DNA of 64,000 nucleotides from the NCBI GenBank assembly GCA_026184775.1, contig JANCYW010000008.1, positions 62,001 through 126,000 of the forward strand, written 5' to 3'. The first letter of the stretch is position 1. Each line of letters begins with the position of its first letter. Below, in pieces: positions 9,081 to 17,089 of this stretch. The DNA comes from Cyanidium caldarium (Eukaryota > Rhodophyta > Bangiophyceae > Cyanidiales > Cyanidiaceae). The translations under genes were made by a program, and so were the position numbers. Under the pieces are notes generated by a model, which saw only the letters and a list, made by a program, of their open reading frames with translations, searched no databases and had not been told where the DNA came from.

Positions 9081-9434
9081 GAAATGTGAGTGAGTGATGG
9101 AGGAAGAGAGGGAGGGAGATAAAAATGCTGGAGAGTGTCCCTGAGACGGAGACGAGAAGCTTGGCGGCATCGGTCGCCACGGCGTCCTCCAGTCGGGTCC
9201 CGAAGAATTGTGCGCGATGGCCAGCGCTGCACTTTGTCTAACAACAACGCACTGTGCTCCTCTCCCACGTTTCCCTCTCAGCCACGCACTCCCACCACGC
9301 CCTGCTTGCTGCAGACCACCTGCACCGCCCCAGACGGGGCATCTCGCCGAGCGCACACTTCATCGGCGACGGCAGATTCACCGTGGTGCGGTCTCGCAAC
9401 GAACGCTGCGGGGGCGCTGGCCGCGGTGAGAAGC
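9081..9434. other. Intergenic, 354 bp
   Basis: Between the RPL10 stop and the start chosen for the acetyltransferase, both on plus. The acetyltransferase frame stays open back to 9135 but without an ATG. The first 50 bases are purine-rich (GAGGGAGGGAG). Nothing else recognised. Confidence 0.5.
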
Positions 9435-10553
9435 ATGGGGCAGGGCACTGCACGTGACATGGCGTACGTGTGGAGTGCGCCAGTGCGGTGCGCTGGCCTG
9501 CGGTGGCAGAGCGCAGCGGCCGCCGCGCATCGGATCTGTCAGGTGGGTCGGCGGGTGCAGGCACACCGACAGGCACCGCGCCGCGTGGGTGTGCGGGCGT
9601 GGTCGCGAGTGCGTTACGAGCACGGTGAAGATTCCACGCAGCGAGGCCTGTTCTGGTTGCCGGATGCGCCCAGTGTGGTGCCGTCGCCGACTGTGAGCGT
9701 GAGCGCGGCCAGTGCTGTGAGCGCGGCCGCGGGCACGGTGTCGCCGTCGCCGCCGTGGACCGACGGCGCGACTGCAGCGGCCACGGCAGCAGCGTCCGCG
9801 AAAGCGCGTGTAGCGGTGCGGCCGGTGCAGCGCGATCCGCTGGAGCGTGAATTAAACGCTGTGGCGCGGTTGCGCGCCCTGGTGTTTCCGGAGTGTTACG
9901 CAGAGGGCGCCGTGCACTCGCCGCGGCGACTGCGGGACATTTTGTACACTTTGCAGAGCCGACTGCGCAACGATCCGCTGCGACATCACACGCTGGTGGC
10001 TGTGAACGCCGCTGGCCGGTCGTCGGATGCACTGCCCAAGGCGCCGTCCGAGGAGGTAGTCGCCAGCGTCGACTTTACGGTGCAGGATTTCAGGGTGGAG
10101 TGGAATGCGCCGCTGATGCTCGGACCGGACGCGTGGCGTGTGCCTTGGCCTGTCAGTTTGACCACCGCGCGCCCGCCGCCCACCAGCGCCACCCTGCTGG
10201 GCATGTCGACCGCGACACGCGGCTGGCCGGTGCTCAGCGTGTACATTTCCGGCCTGTCGGTGGCGCCCACGCACCGACGTCGTGGCCATGCCCGCCACCT
10301 GCTGGCGCACACGGAGCAGTGGACTCGCGCCCGCGACATTCCCTTTCTGACGCTGCATGTCGAGCGCCACAACCAGGCCGCCATCCAGCTGTACGAGTCG
10401 TGTAACTTTTACGAGCAGCGCGACCCGCACGTGCTGGAGCTGTGGCGACGCAAGACCGGCGAGACGCGTCATATGCTCATGTTCAAGCGCCTGCGCGATG
10501 ATGGCCATGGTGGTGAGATGGAACGAGTCAGACGGGCAGACCACGCCTCGTAA
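9435..10553 (+). CDS. GNAT-family N-acetyltransferase, probably organelle-targeted
   Basis: The C-terminal half has a GNAT fold. A strand VLSVYISGLSVAP leads into the acetyl-CoA pyrophosphate loop THRRRGHARHLL (motif R/Q-x-x-G-x-A). Then come FLTLHVERHNQAAIQLYES and CNFYEQRD, the usual motif B. The substrate is unknown; the core resembles N-terminal or lysine acetyltransferases of the plant plastid GNAT group. Starting at 9435 gives 372 residues; a second ATG at 9459 is also possible. The first 55 residues are Ala/Arg/Ser-rich, few are acidic, and this fits a transit peptide. Residues about 70-120 are a low-complexity Ala/Ser/Val linker. Its stop is 22 bases from that of the next, convergent gene. 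Confidence 0.75.
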   Translation: MGQGTARDMAYVWSAPVRCAGLRWQSAAAAAHRICQVGRRVQAHRQAPRRVGVRAWSRVRYEHGEDSTQRGLFWLPDAPSVVPSPTVSVSAASAVSAAAGTVSPSPPWTDGATAAATAAASAKARVAVRPVQRDPLERELNAVARLRALVFPECYAEGAVHSPRRLRDILYTLQSRLRNDPLRHHTLVAVNAAGRSSDALPKAPSEEVVASVDFTVQDFRVEWNAPLMLGPDAWRVPWPVSLTTARPPPTSATLLGMSTATRGWPVLSVYISGLSVAPTHRRRGHARHLLAHTEQWTRARDIPFLTLHVERHNQAAIQLYESCNFYEQRDPHVLELWRRKTGETRHMLMFKRLRDDGHGGEMERVRRADHAS

Positions 10554-10575
10554 ACGCCGCAGCGGGTGCTTGGCG

Positions 10576-11034
10576 TCAGACGTTATCCGTCGACTGGGCA
10601 TACCGAGCCACACAACGCTGTGCATCCCAGCGCCCCTGTGACAGCGCCTCGGAGCGGTTCTTCTCCCGTTCCTCCGACAGCGCCGCCGCCCCGCTCGGCT
10701 TCCACCCGGCGTACTGCGCTACGTCCTCCGTGCCCACCAGCTGCGCGGCGGCCGCCTGCAGCTCGTCGACCGACCACTGCGCCAACCGCGGATACCGCGG
10801 CGCCTCTTTCATGGATTCCCACGCGCCGAACCCCTCTTCGACCAGCGCCCGGATCAACTCCTGCCGGTCCTCCAGGGCGAACAGTCGCCCGCCGTGAGCC
10901 CGAAACCGCGCCGGCAAGAAGTAGTCTTGGTGGACGCTTCCGTCCGGTAACAGGATCTCCGGTGGACTCAACTGCAGACGCATCTGCCGAGCATACTCCT
11001 CGCGCGCTGACCGATCAATAGAGTCGGTTTGCAT
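10576..11034 (-). CDS. Conserved-looking small protein of unknown function
   Basis: Not recognised with confidence. The ATG at 11034 gives 152 residues; the frame continues upstream only through non-ATG codons. The central part (RQELIRALVEEGFGAWESMK, then YPRLAQWSVDELQAAAAQLVG, then YAGWKPSG) has three short helices with spaced tryptophans, the general pattern of SANT/Myb-like modules in small algal and plant proteins. The N-terminus is polar and the C-terminal 35 residues are charged. No signal peptide or membrane segment. Divergent from uracil phosphoribosyltransferase (163 bp) and convergent with the acetyltransferase. Confidence 0.55.
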   Translation of the reverse strand: MQTDSIDRSAREEYARQMRLQLSPPEILLPDGSVHQDYFLPARFRAHGGRLFALEDRQELIRALVEEGFGAWESMKEAPRYPRLAQWSVDELQAAAAQLVGTEDVAQYAGWKPSGAAALSEEREKNRSEALSQGRWDAQRCVARYAQSTDNV

Positions 11035-11197
11035 GGAGCGTCGGTCGGTGTCTGTGTGCGTTGCGAGCGTGCCCGGCACTGCACAGCGTCGGCTGCACGA
11101 CGGCCGTTCGCGCCGAAATGGGTCGAGCGGGCGTCGCCGACAGAGCAACGCCTCCTCGTGAGGTGGGAAAGCGCAAAGTAGACAACAAAATACAGGG

Positions 11198-12013
11198 ATG
11201 GAAGCTCAGTTCCATCGAGCACGCTCCGCAAATCCATCGTCTAGCATGGACGGCACTTCTTCCAGTCTGCCTTCTGAGGTGGATGTGGTGCCGCAGACGC
11301 CGCAGTTGATCGCGCTGTATACGGTCATCCGGGACCGGGAGACGAGTCGGGCGGATTTTGTGTTTCACGCGGACCGCATCATACGGTTGTTGCTGGAGCA
11401 CGCCCTCAATTACGTGCCGCTGGTACCGCGACGGGTGACGACGCCGGTCGGCGCGGTGTACGACGGTCTGGCGTACGGCGAGAAGATCTGCGGCGTGTCG
11501 GTGGTACGGGCGGGCGAGGCGTTTGAGCACGGTCTGCGTCAGATTGCCCGCTCGGTGCGCATCGGGAAGATCCTCATGCAGCGCGATGAGCGCACCGCCG
11601 AGCCGCGTATGTACTGGGCCAAACTGCCGAACGACATCGCCTCGCGGTGGGTGCTGCTGATGGACCCGATGGTCGCCACCGGTCGCAGCGTATCCATGGC
11701 GGTAGCGGCGCTGTTGCGAGCGGGCGTGCCGCAGACGCGCGTTCTGGTGGTGAGCATGTTCGCGTGTCGTGAGGGAGTCGAGGCGCTGCTGCGGGCATAT
11801 CCGCACGTGCGGCTGGTGACCGGCGCGGTCGATGCCGGCTTGACGCCCGACAAGTATATCACCCCGGGCGTAGGTGATTTTGGAGATCTCTACTTTGGCA
11901 CCATGCGGCGCGGCGAAGAGGAGGGATGTGGTGGGAGGGAGGACTCGTTGGTGACAGATGAGGGTTCGCGGATGGAGGGAAGCATTCGAGAGCCGGGAGC
12001 GGCACCGCGATGA
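11198..12013 (+). CDS. UPP: Uracil phosphoribosyltransferase
   Basis: Salvages uracil to UMP with PRPP. The domain runs from about residue 28 (VVPQTPQLIALYTVIRDRET) to about 235. It shows LVPRRVTTPVGAVYDG, CGVSVVRAGEAFEHGLRQ, IGKILMQRDE and the PRPP loop LLMDPMVATGRSVSMAV (near residue 155). The C-terminal uracil-binding segment is TPGVGDFGDLYFGT. The last 35 residues are an unconserved charged tail. Two in-frame ATGs fit, 11198 (271 residues) and 11246 (255). The first is used; neither leader is conserved. Likely cytosolic or plastidic. Confidence 0.92.
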   Translation: MEAQFHRARSANPSSSMDGTSSSLPSEVDVVPQTPQLIALYTVIRDRETSRADFVFHADRIIRLLLEHALNYVPLVPRRVTTPVGAVYDGLAYGEKICGVSVVRAGEAFEHGLRQIARSVRIGKILMQRDERTAEPRMYWAKLPNDIASRWVLLMDPMVATGRSVSMAVAALLRAGVPQTRVLVVSMFACREGVEALLRAYPHVRLVTGAVDAGLTPDKYITPGVGDFGDLYFGTMRRGEEEGCGGREDSLVTDEGSRMEGSIREPGAAPR

Positions 12014-13185
12014 TGGTATGACCCTGAGATAGTTTATTCGAGGAGATGTTGTAAACAGTTACCCCACAATAGGTGTGGCGCCGGTATTCGCCCCTCAATC
12101 GAGGGAAACGGAGCAATCGGACGCGTCCGATGCTCCGTGCCTCGCTACTCTGCTCAGATGATGCCGCTGTGAAGCGGCACGAGTGCCCCCCTCTAGCGCC
12201 CGATTGCAAAACTTGCCCAAGTCGCGCGACAAGCCCCAAAACTCGCCGCCGCACCGACAAACGACTCTCTTGACACTCCCATCCACTCAAGCACCCTGCT
12301 CTCCGACCGCTCCCGACCCCATCACGCGCAGAACGTCGCCTCGTTCCAATGATTTCCCGCGTTTCGGTGGCGACTCCCGTGCTGGCGACATCCCGAACGC
12401 AACCATCCGTGCACCCACATCAGACGACCCGCCTTGCGATACCTCGGGTGGGAATGCGGGCGCTGCAGCACCAGGTGACAACGACCGACACAGCATATGG
12501 AGCAGTGGGTGGTGGTGAGGTATTCTCTGGGAAGAAGCGCTGCATATCCGTATCGGTGGAACAGTCGACGTAGATCCTTGCCCGGCGTCGGTGTGCGACG
12601 CTGCAAGACCATACCTCGTCGCCGATAACTTGCGCAGACGCTGCTCCAGCACCTCCCCGTCCACTTTCACCCTCAGATCTCGGAGTTGCGTCAGCGTCCC
12701 GGAGCTCAACGGTGACGCGCCCTCCTCCCGGGCACGCCTGGCCGGCAGCGAGACCGCGACAGTACTGCCGGCTCGCGCAAGTATGTCTGTGAGTGTTGTG
12801 CAGTGCTGCTTGATGGGTAACGACGATAGACGCAGCGCGACGTGTCGACTCTGATGGGCGAACTTGCTCCAGCGACGGACGGAGCGAACGCAATCGGATT
12901 ACCCGCGCCGGGCCGAAGCTCCGATCGACGGGAGAGCCGCGGGTGGATCGGACAGGTCCGTTATCGATGAGTGAGCTGAGTGAGGTGCACCCAGCTGCCT
13001 GAAATCTGAGCGACAAGTGGCGGCAACGAGTTCAGGCAATATTGCAGACGGCTTGCGGAGAGGGAAATGAGGGTCATGCGTTGCAACTTACTGACGCAAA
13101 ACACCAAGCGCAAGCGCCAACCGTCGCGCACGGACTGACCACACACGAGCCCACCTCGACCTGCAACTCGCCAAGCCCGCGTCTC
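12014..13185. other. 1.17-kb stretch without a supported gene
   Basis: The longest unexplained interval here, between uracil phosphoribosyltransferase and the ALKBH6-like gene. It contains the hairpin cluster listed separately (12064-12230). On the minus strand a frame is open from about 12898 to 12287 with no ATG but coding-like codon use, for example LTQLRDLRVKVDGEVLEQRL. A GTAAGT, the form of donor used in this genome, lies on minus at 13091-13086. I could not assemble a convincing spliced gene from these parts. The 3' UTR of one neighbour and promoter of the other must also lie here. Confidence 0.5.
12064..12230 (+). ncRNA. Candidate structured noncoding RNA (consecutive hairpins)
   Basis: Hairpins follow one another in intergenic DNA. 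CCACA/TGTGG at 12064-12078. CCCTC/GAGGG around an AATC loop at 12092-12105. A 13-bp stem with one bulged A at 12108-12138, centred on ATCGGACGCGTCCGAT. Directly after it, at 12139-12186, GCCTCG pairs with CGAGTGC around an inner 7-bp stem TGCCGCT/AGCGGCA capped by a GUGA tetraloop. A further palindrome GTCGCGCGAC is at 12221-12230. The GNRA-type loop forms only when read on plus. Family unknown; ends and strand are estimates, and I could not match it to SRP, RNase P, U-snRNA or tRNA. Confidence 0.35.
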
Positions 13186-13905
13186 ATGACCCGCGCAACG
13201 TCACCCACCACAACCACTCCACCCATCCCTGGGCTGCGCCTCATTTACGAATTTCTCACTCCACCCGAAGAACACCACATCCAGCACCACATCTACTCCG
13301 AACCTCCATCACCCTGGGTTACCCTCTCACACCGACGCCTGCTCTGGTACGGCACCCCGGCGAGCACCGACGTCGCGCCACCTCACAAATACCGACAAAT
13401 ACATCCGCTGCCCTCCTGCATATCGAGTATCGCGCAGCGGCTGCACGCGCAGGGCCACCAAACACACCGCGCCAACCACGTGCTCGTCAATGAGTATCGC
13501 CCTGGTCAAGGCATCATGCCGCACGAGGACGGACCGGCATACGAACCCGAAGCCGCTATCGTCAGCCTGCTCTCCGCCATCGACCTGGACTGGTACGACA
13601 AGCGCATCGAGTCGCGACATCGCCCGGTGTACTCAGCATATCTGCTGCCGCGCTCCCTGCTGCTCATCAGCGGTGCTGCCTACACCGACTACCTGCACGG
13701 CATTGCCGAGTGCGACGTGAACCGGAACGGCGAGCCGCGCCAACTCCGTCTCTCGCTCACCCTCCGACATGCGAAGAGTGTGCAGGAGGAGGGAGGGGAG
13801 GAGGCTGGTCCGTACGTGGCGCCTGACGCTCGGAGACATGATCGCCTGGCCGCTGTTCACGCTTTTGAGCGCATTACCGGCCGCAAGCTGGGTGCGCTGC
13901 GGTGA
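13186..13905 (+). CDS. ALKBH6: ALKBH6-like Fe(II)/2-oxoglutarate dioxygenase
   Basis: AlkB-family oxygenase; the ALKBH6 branch has a poorly known substrate, probably nucleic acid. The 239 residues show PPIPGLRLIYEFLTPPEE at the N-terminus, then ANHVLVNEYRPGQGIMPHED with the iron ligands of the HxD motif near residues 111-113. YLHG supplies the distal His near residue 170. RQLRLSLTLRH is the 2-oxoglutarate-binding arginine strand. Length agrees with the animal protein (238). The ATG at 13186 is the only one ahead of the domain. A middle segment after AIVSLLSAIDLDWYD is shorter and divergent. The C-terminal 45 residues are an acidic then basic extension. Confidence 0.88.
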   Translation: MTRATSPTTTTPPIPGLRLIYEFLTPPEEHHIQHHIYSEPPSPWVTLSHRRLLWYGTPASTDVAPPHKYRQIHPLPSCISSIAQRLHAQGHQTHRANHVLVNEYRPGQGIMPHEDGPAYEPEAAIVSLLSAIDLDWYDKRIESRHRPVYSAYLLPRSLLLISGAAYTDYLHGIAECDVNRNGEPRQLRLSLTLRHAKSVQEEGGEEAGPYVAPDARRHDRLAAVHAFERITGRKLGALR

Positions 13906-14290
13906 AATGCGGGGCATGACCTAGTGGTGGAAGGGGCACTTTTGCCCGATGCGCTGCGCCTCGCCCATTCCCCGTCTCTACATCGTGCGTATCGACCGCC
14001 CGCAACGTCGACGAAGGCGTGCACAATCTAGCGTCTATTGCACTGTCGGAATACGGAGTGCCATCGGATACACCAACGCGACGGCAACGCCGCATTCACC
14101 CCGCTCCGGGCCGCGTTAGCCATGCTGTTCGGCCTTCCGCGCCCGACCGATTCGTCTTCTCGTCAAAGGGGTGGTTCTGACGAGAGGAGTTCTGCGCCCG
14201 CTCCGGTGGGACGCTCATTACGTGGTCGCAAGCGCGTGATCGAGCCTGACGCTTTACCGTCATCATCGGGCGCCAGCCATCTTCACTCCC
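13906..14290. other. Intergenic, 385 bp
   Basis: Between two plus-strand genes. An open frame covers part of it in the wrong phase for the inositol monophosphatase-like gene and has no family features. No tRNA, repeat or terminator-like signal recognised. Confidence 0.5.
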
Positions 14291-15178
14291 ATGTCGACCG
14301 CCGATGCAGCCCTCTCGGACACCACCGTGAACACCGTCGTCGAGATCGCCCGCGAGGCCGGCGAGATGATCCGCCGCGGTTTCCACAAAAACTGGCCCTA
14401 CCGCACACCGTTTGCCGCAGCCAGCACCGCCTCGGAGTACGACGTCAAGCAGCGCACCGATCCCGTCACCGACACAGACCGCGCTGTCGAGGCGCACATC
14501 ACCAGGCGGCTGCGCGCAACCCAACCGCCCTCGCACCGTATCCTCGGCGAGGAGTCGTACGACGGACGCGTCGAGTCGCTGCACCTCACCGCCGACTCGC
14601 CGCCCACTTGGTGCATAGACCCCATCGACGGCACTGCCAACTTTGTGCATCACATCCCGCACTGCGCCGTCTCCATCGGGCTGGCGGTGGGCGGCCGACC
14701 GCAACTCGGTGTCATCTACAACCCCATCCTGGACGAGATGTTCACCGCCCGTGTCGGTGGTGGCGCTTACCTGAACGGTGGACGCATTTATTGCAGTGGC
14801 GTGCAACAGCTGCCGGATGCGTGTGTGGTCACCGAGCACGGCAGCGACCGCTCGCAGGCCAAAGTCGACCTCATGGTGGAGATGGTGCGCGCCATTCTGA
14901 GGAGCGACGTGCAAGCGGTGCGCTGCACCGGCTCCGCGGCCCTCAATCTGGCGTACGTGGCCTGCGGCCGTTTCGACGTGTACGTAGAGTGGGGTCCGTA
15001 CCCGTGGGACATCGCCGCCGGCAAAGTGATCGTCGAAGAGGCTGGCGGCGTGTGCCTGATGCCGCACGGTGCGCCCTTCGTGCTACACGGCCGCGGGATT
15101 TTGGCCACCAATCGGTTTCTGGTACAGCGGTTGCGATTTCGCGACGGTGAACTAGCGTCAAATACAGGCATTCGATAG
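14291..15178 (+). CDS. Inositol monophosphatase family protein
   Basis: Mg-dependent, lithium-sensitive phosphatase fold that removes phosphate from inositol monophosphate or related sugar phosphates. The 295 residues contain the metal-binding motifs in order: ILGEES (Glu ligand), WCIDPIDGTANFVH and, towards the C-terminus, WDIAAGKVIVEEAGG. The N-terminus (TVNTVVEIAREAGEMIRRGF) matches cytosolic IMPases, and no long leader precedes it. TDPVTDTDRAVE corresponds to the VTxxD metal-site strand. Substrate cannot be fixed by eye; L-galactose-1-phosphatase and histidinol-phosphatase relatives look similar. No close functional neighbour. Confidence 0.93.
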   Translation: MSTADAALSDTTVNTVVEIAREAGEMIRRGFHKNWPYRTPFAAASTASEYDVKQRTDPVTDTDRAVEAHITRRLRATQPPSHRILGEESYDGRVESLHLTADSPPTWCIDPIDGTANFVHHIPHCAVSIGLAVGGRPQLGVIYNPILDEMFTARVGGGAYLNGGRIYCSGVQQLPDACVVTEHGSDRSQAKVDLMVEMVRAILRSDVQAVRCTGSAALNLAYVACGRFDVYVEWGPYPWDIAAGKVIVEEAGGVCLMPHGAPFVLHGRGILATNRFLVQRLRFRDGELASNTGIR

Positions 15179-15228
15179 AGAGACGGCAAAGTGCCGCTCG
15201 CAAAAGGTGCGTGCGCGCACTCGGAGCG

Positions 15229-15873
15229 TCACTCCGACTTTCGACGACGAAGACGACGACGCCACCAGTCGGGATCCATCGCCGTGCGTCGCTCTACTTT
15301 GTCTATCCATCGCTGCACGTAAGCGGTTACCCGATTGCCCAGGGAGTCGTCAAAACTTTGCAAATACTGTACCAAGTCCAGTGCCAGCGCCTGCACCACC
15401 TCCACCATGCCGGGCGATTCGCTCAGGGAATATCGCCCGGTGGCACCCCCACCGTTGCCCATCGCCTCGCTTCCGGCAAGCGCACCGGTACCCCCGTCGA
15501 CCGCCGGCGGCAGCGGCTGGCTGCGCGGCTCCACACTGACGCCCAGTCCTAGCGGCAGGGCTGCACCGCCGGGCATGCCGCGGGTGACGCGCAGCGCTCC
15601 TATCCACGACGGCTGCTCGTTGAACAGCGACCCGCAAAAACTCCACTGCATTCCCTCATCCCACGAGTAGTACACATCGGCGCGAGTGCCCTCAGGCAAG
15701 CGCGCCGGTGGCAGCAGCAACAACGCCAACCGCACCGAACCCGTGGCCGTGTCTTTCGGCCCCACCGGCAGCCAGGCGATGAACTTGTTGGCACTTTCGT
15801 CCACCGGTTGAAAGGTATTCAGCGCAGCGCCATCTACCACTGCCGCGAAATTCGGTACGACGCTCGATTGCAT
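15229..15873 (-). CDS. HIKESHI: Hikeshi/OPI10-like Hsp70 nuclear import carrier
   Basis: Carries Hsp70 into the nucleus under heat stress. The 214 residues have the family shape. An N-terminal beta domain contains [46 protein letters not shown] and [12 protein letters not shown] Gly/Pro/Ala linker at about 105-145 follows. The C-terminal helical domain contains [15 protein letters not shown] and ends in DPDWWRR, comparable with NPLFWK at the end of the animal protein. ISVEP-like GVSVEP also matches. The ATG at 15873 is used because the open frame beyond it has only GTG. Divergent from NDUFS3 with 189 bp between starts. Confidence 0.85.
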   Translation of the reverse strand: MQSSVVPNFAAVVDGAALNTFQPVDESANKFIAWLPVGPKDTATGSVRLALLLLPPARLPEGTRADVYYSWDEGMQWSFCGSLFNEQPSWIGALRVTRGMPGGAALPLGLGVSVEPRSQPLPPAVDGGTGALAGSEAMGNGGGATGRYSLSESPGMVEVVQALALDLVQYLQSFDDSLGNRVTAYVQRWIDKVERRTAMDPDWWRRRLRRRKSE

Positions 15874-16062
15874 CCACCGTTGCGGCCGTCTAGGGAATCC
15901 AGTGTGCTGGTGCGACACCTGCCGGGCGACTCCGAGTCGAAATGCGCCTGCGGGGCGGCGCGTCTCCCAGCGGATCGGTTGTCGGAGAGCGGTCTCCTGT
16001 CGGGGCGACGGCAGCGATTGCCGCAGGCGGCTTGGGGAGCGTCTACCACTGTACCGAGAATC

Positions 16063-17016
16063 ATGTGGCGCAGAGCACTCGCCGCGCTAGGAAAAACGGG
16101 ATGGCGACGGAGTCGCAGAGACCTACTCTCCCCTCCTCTTGCAGCCGCCGCGGCAGCAACTGCCGCCGCCGTGCCCGGCAGCCTCCCCACCCCGTCGCCC
16201 GCCTATTCTCCCCGACAGCATCGTCGCACGTATGCCGATGCCAGCGCCGCCGCACCGCATCCGCCGGAAATGCCCCACACCGCCCGTCTGGAGGCGCAGA
16301 AGCGCTTCCTCACCTCGCTGGTGCAGATGATGCCCGACTTTATCCGCAGCGCGCAGATTCACCGCGGGCACGATCCGCGACCGCACCGAGCGGAGCTGGT
16401 ACTGGAGGTGCCGCCGGCGGCTACGGTGCCGGTGTTGCGTTTCTTGCGCAACCACTCCTCCTGCCGCTTTCTGCATTTTATTGACTGCTGCGGGGTGGAC
16501 TTTCCCAACCGACCTGACCGCTTCCGCGTCGTCTACAACTTGCAGTCGCTGACTTACAACGCCCGCATCCGGGTGCAGACGTATGTGGACGAGGTGACGC
16601 CGCTCGAGTCGGCCACCGCGGTGTTCCCGGGCGCCAACTGGTTTGAGCGCGAGGTGTACGACATGTTCGGGGTGTTTTTCGTGAACCATCCGGACCTACG
16701 ACGCATCCTCAGCGACTATGGCACCAGCTTTCACGCGCTGCGCAAGGACTTTCCCCTGTCGGGATACGAGGAGGTGCGATACGACGAGTTGGAGAAGCGG
16801 GTGGTGTACGAGCCGGTGGAGATCACGCAGGAGTTTCGCAATTTCGATTTCCAGACGCCGTGGGAGCACTTTCCGTCCGAGGGCGGCTCCGAGGTGGAGT
16901 TTTATCGGCTCACACACGGGAATAGGGGGCAGGGTGATGGAACGGAGGTTGCGAAGGAGGAGAAGGGAGACGATGCGGGTGGGAATTCGTCGGCGCCATC
17001 GACACCTGCCAAGTAA
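16063..17016 (+). CDS. NDUFS3: NADH dehydrogenase (complex I) 30-kDa subunit, mitochondrial
   Basis: Nuclear-encoded NAD9/NDUFS3, part of the peripheral arm of complex I. The 317 residues start with an Arg/Ala-rich presequence ([20 protein letters not shown] and on to about residue 70). The conserved domain has [47 protein letters not shown] and the signature [40 protein letters not shown] and [12 protein letters not shown] follow. The last 45 residues are a Gly/Glu/Lys-rich tail that is not conserved. Mitochondrial genomes of many red algae lack nad9, which agrees with a nuclear copy. Confidence 0.95.
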   Translation: MWRRALAALGKTGWRRSRRDLLSPPLAAAAAATAAAVPGSLPTPSPAYSPRQHRRTYADASAAAPHPPEMPHTARLEAQKRFLTSLVQMMPDFIRSAQIHRGHDPRPHRAELVLEVPPAATVPVLRFLRNHSSCRFLHFIDCCGVDFPNRPDRFRVVYNLQSLTYNARIRVQTYVDEVTPLESATAVFPGANWFEREVYDMFGVFFVNHPDLRRILSDYGTSFHALRKDFPLSGYEEVRYDELEKRVVYEPVEITQEFRNFDFQTPWEHFPSEGGSEVEFYRLTHGNRGQGDGTEVAKEEKGDDAGGNSSAPSTPAK

Positions 17017-17089
17017 AGCGGCAGGCGCCAGGAGGACGGTAGCGTCCGCCATGCCACCGCCGCCGTCAAGCCGATCTCATTCCGCGGTG

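Noticed and set aside
12104-12115. GGAAACGGAGCA, identical to part of SRP RNA helix 8 in animals
   Set aside because: The 5' strand needed for helix 8 (CAGG before the loop) is absent, and the bases belong to stronger neighbouring hairpins.
11859-12290. 143-codon minus-strand open frame overlapping the end of uracil phosphoribosyltransferase
   Set aside because: Overlaps the conserved 3' coding region, lacks an obvious domain and has a composition unlike the supported genes.
16550-16557. GTAAGT on the minus strand inside NDUFS3
   Set aside because: It falls in well-conserved sense coding sequence and no minus-strand gene is supported there.
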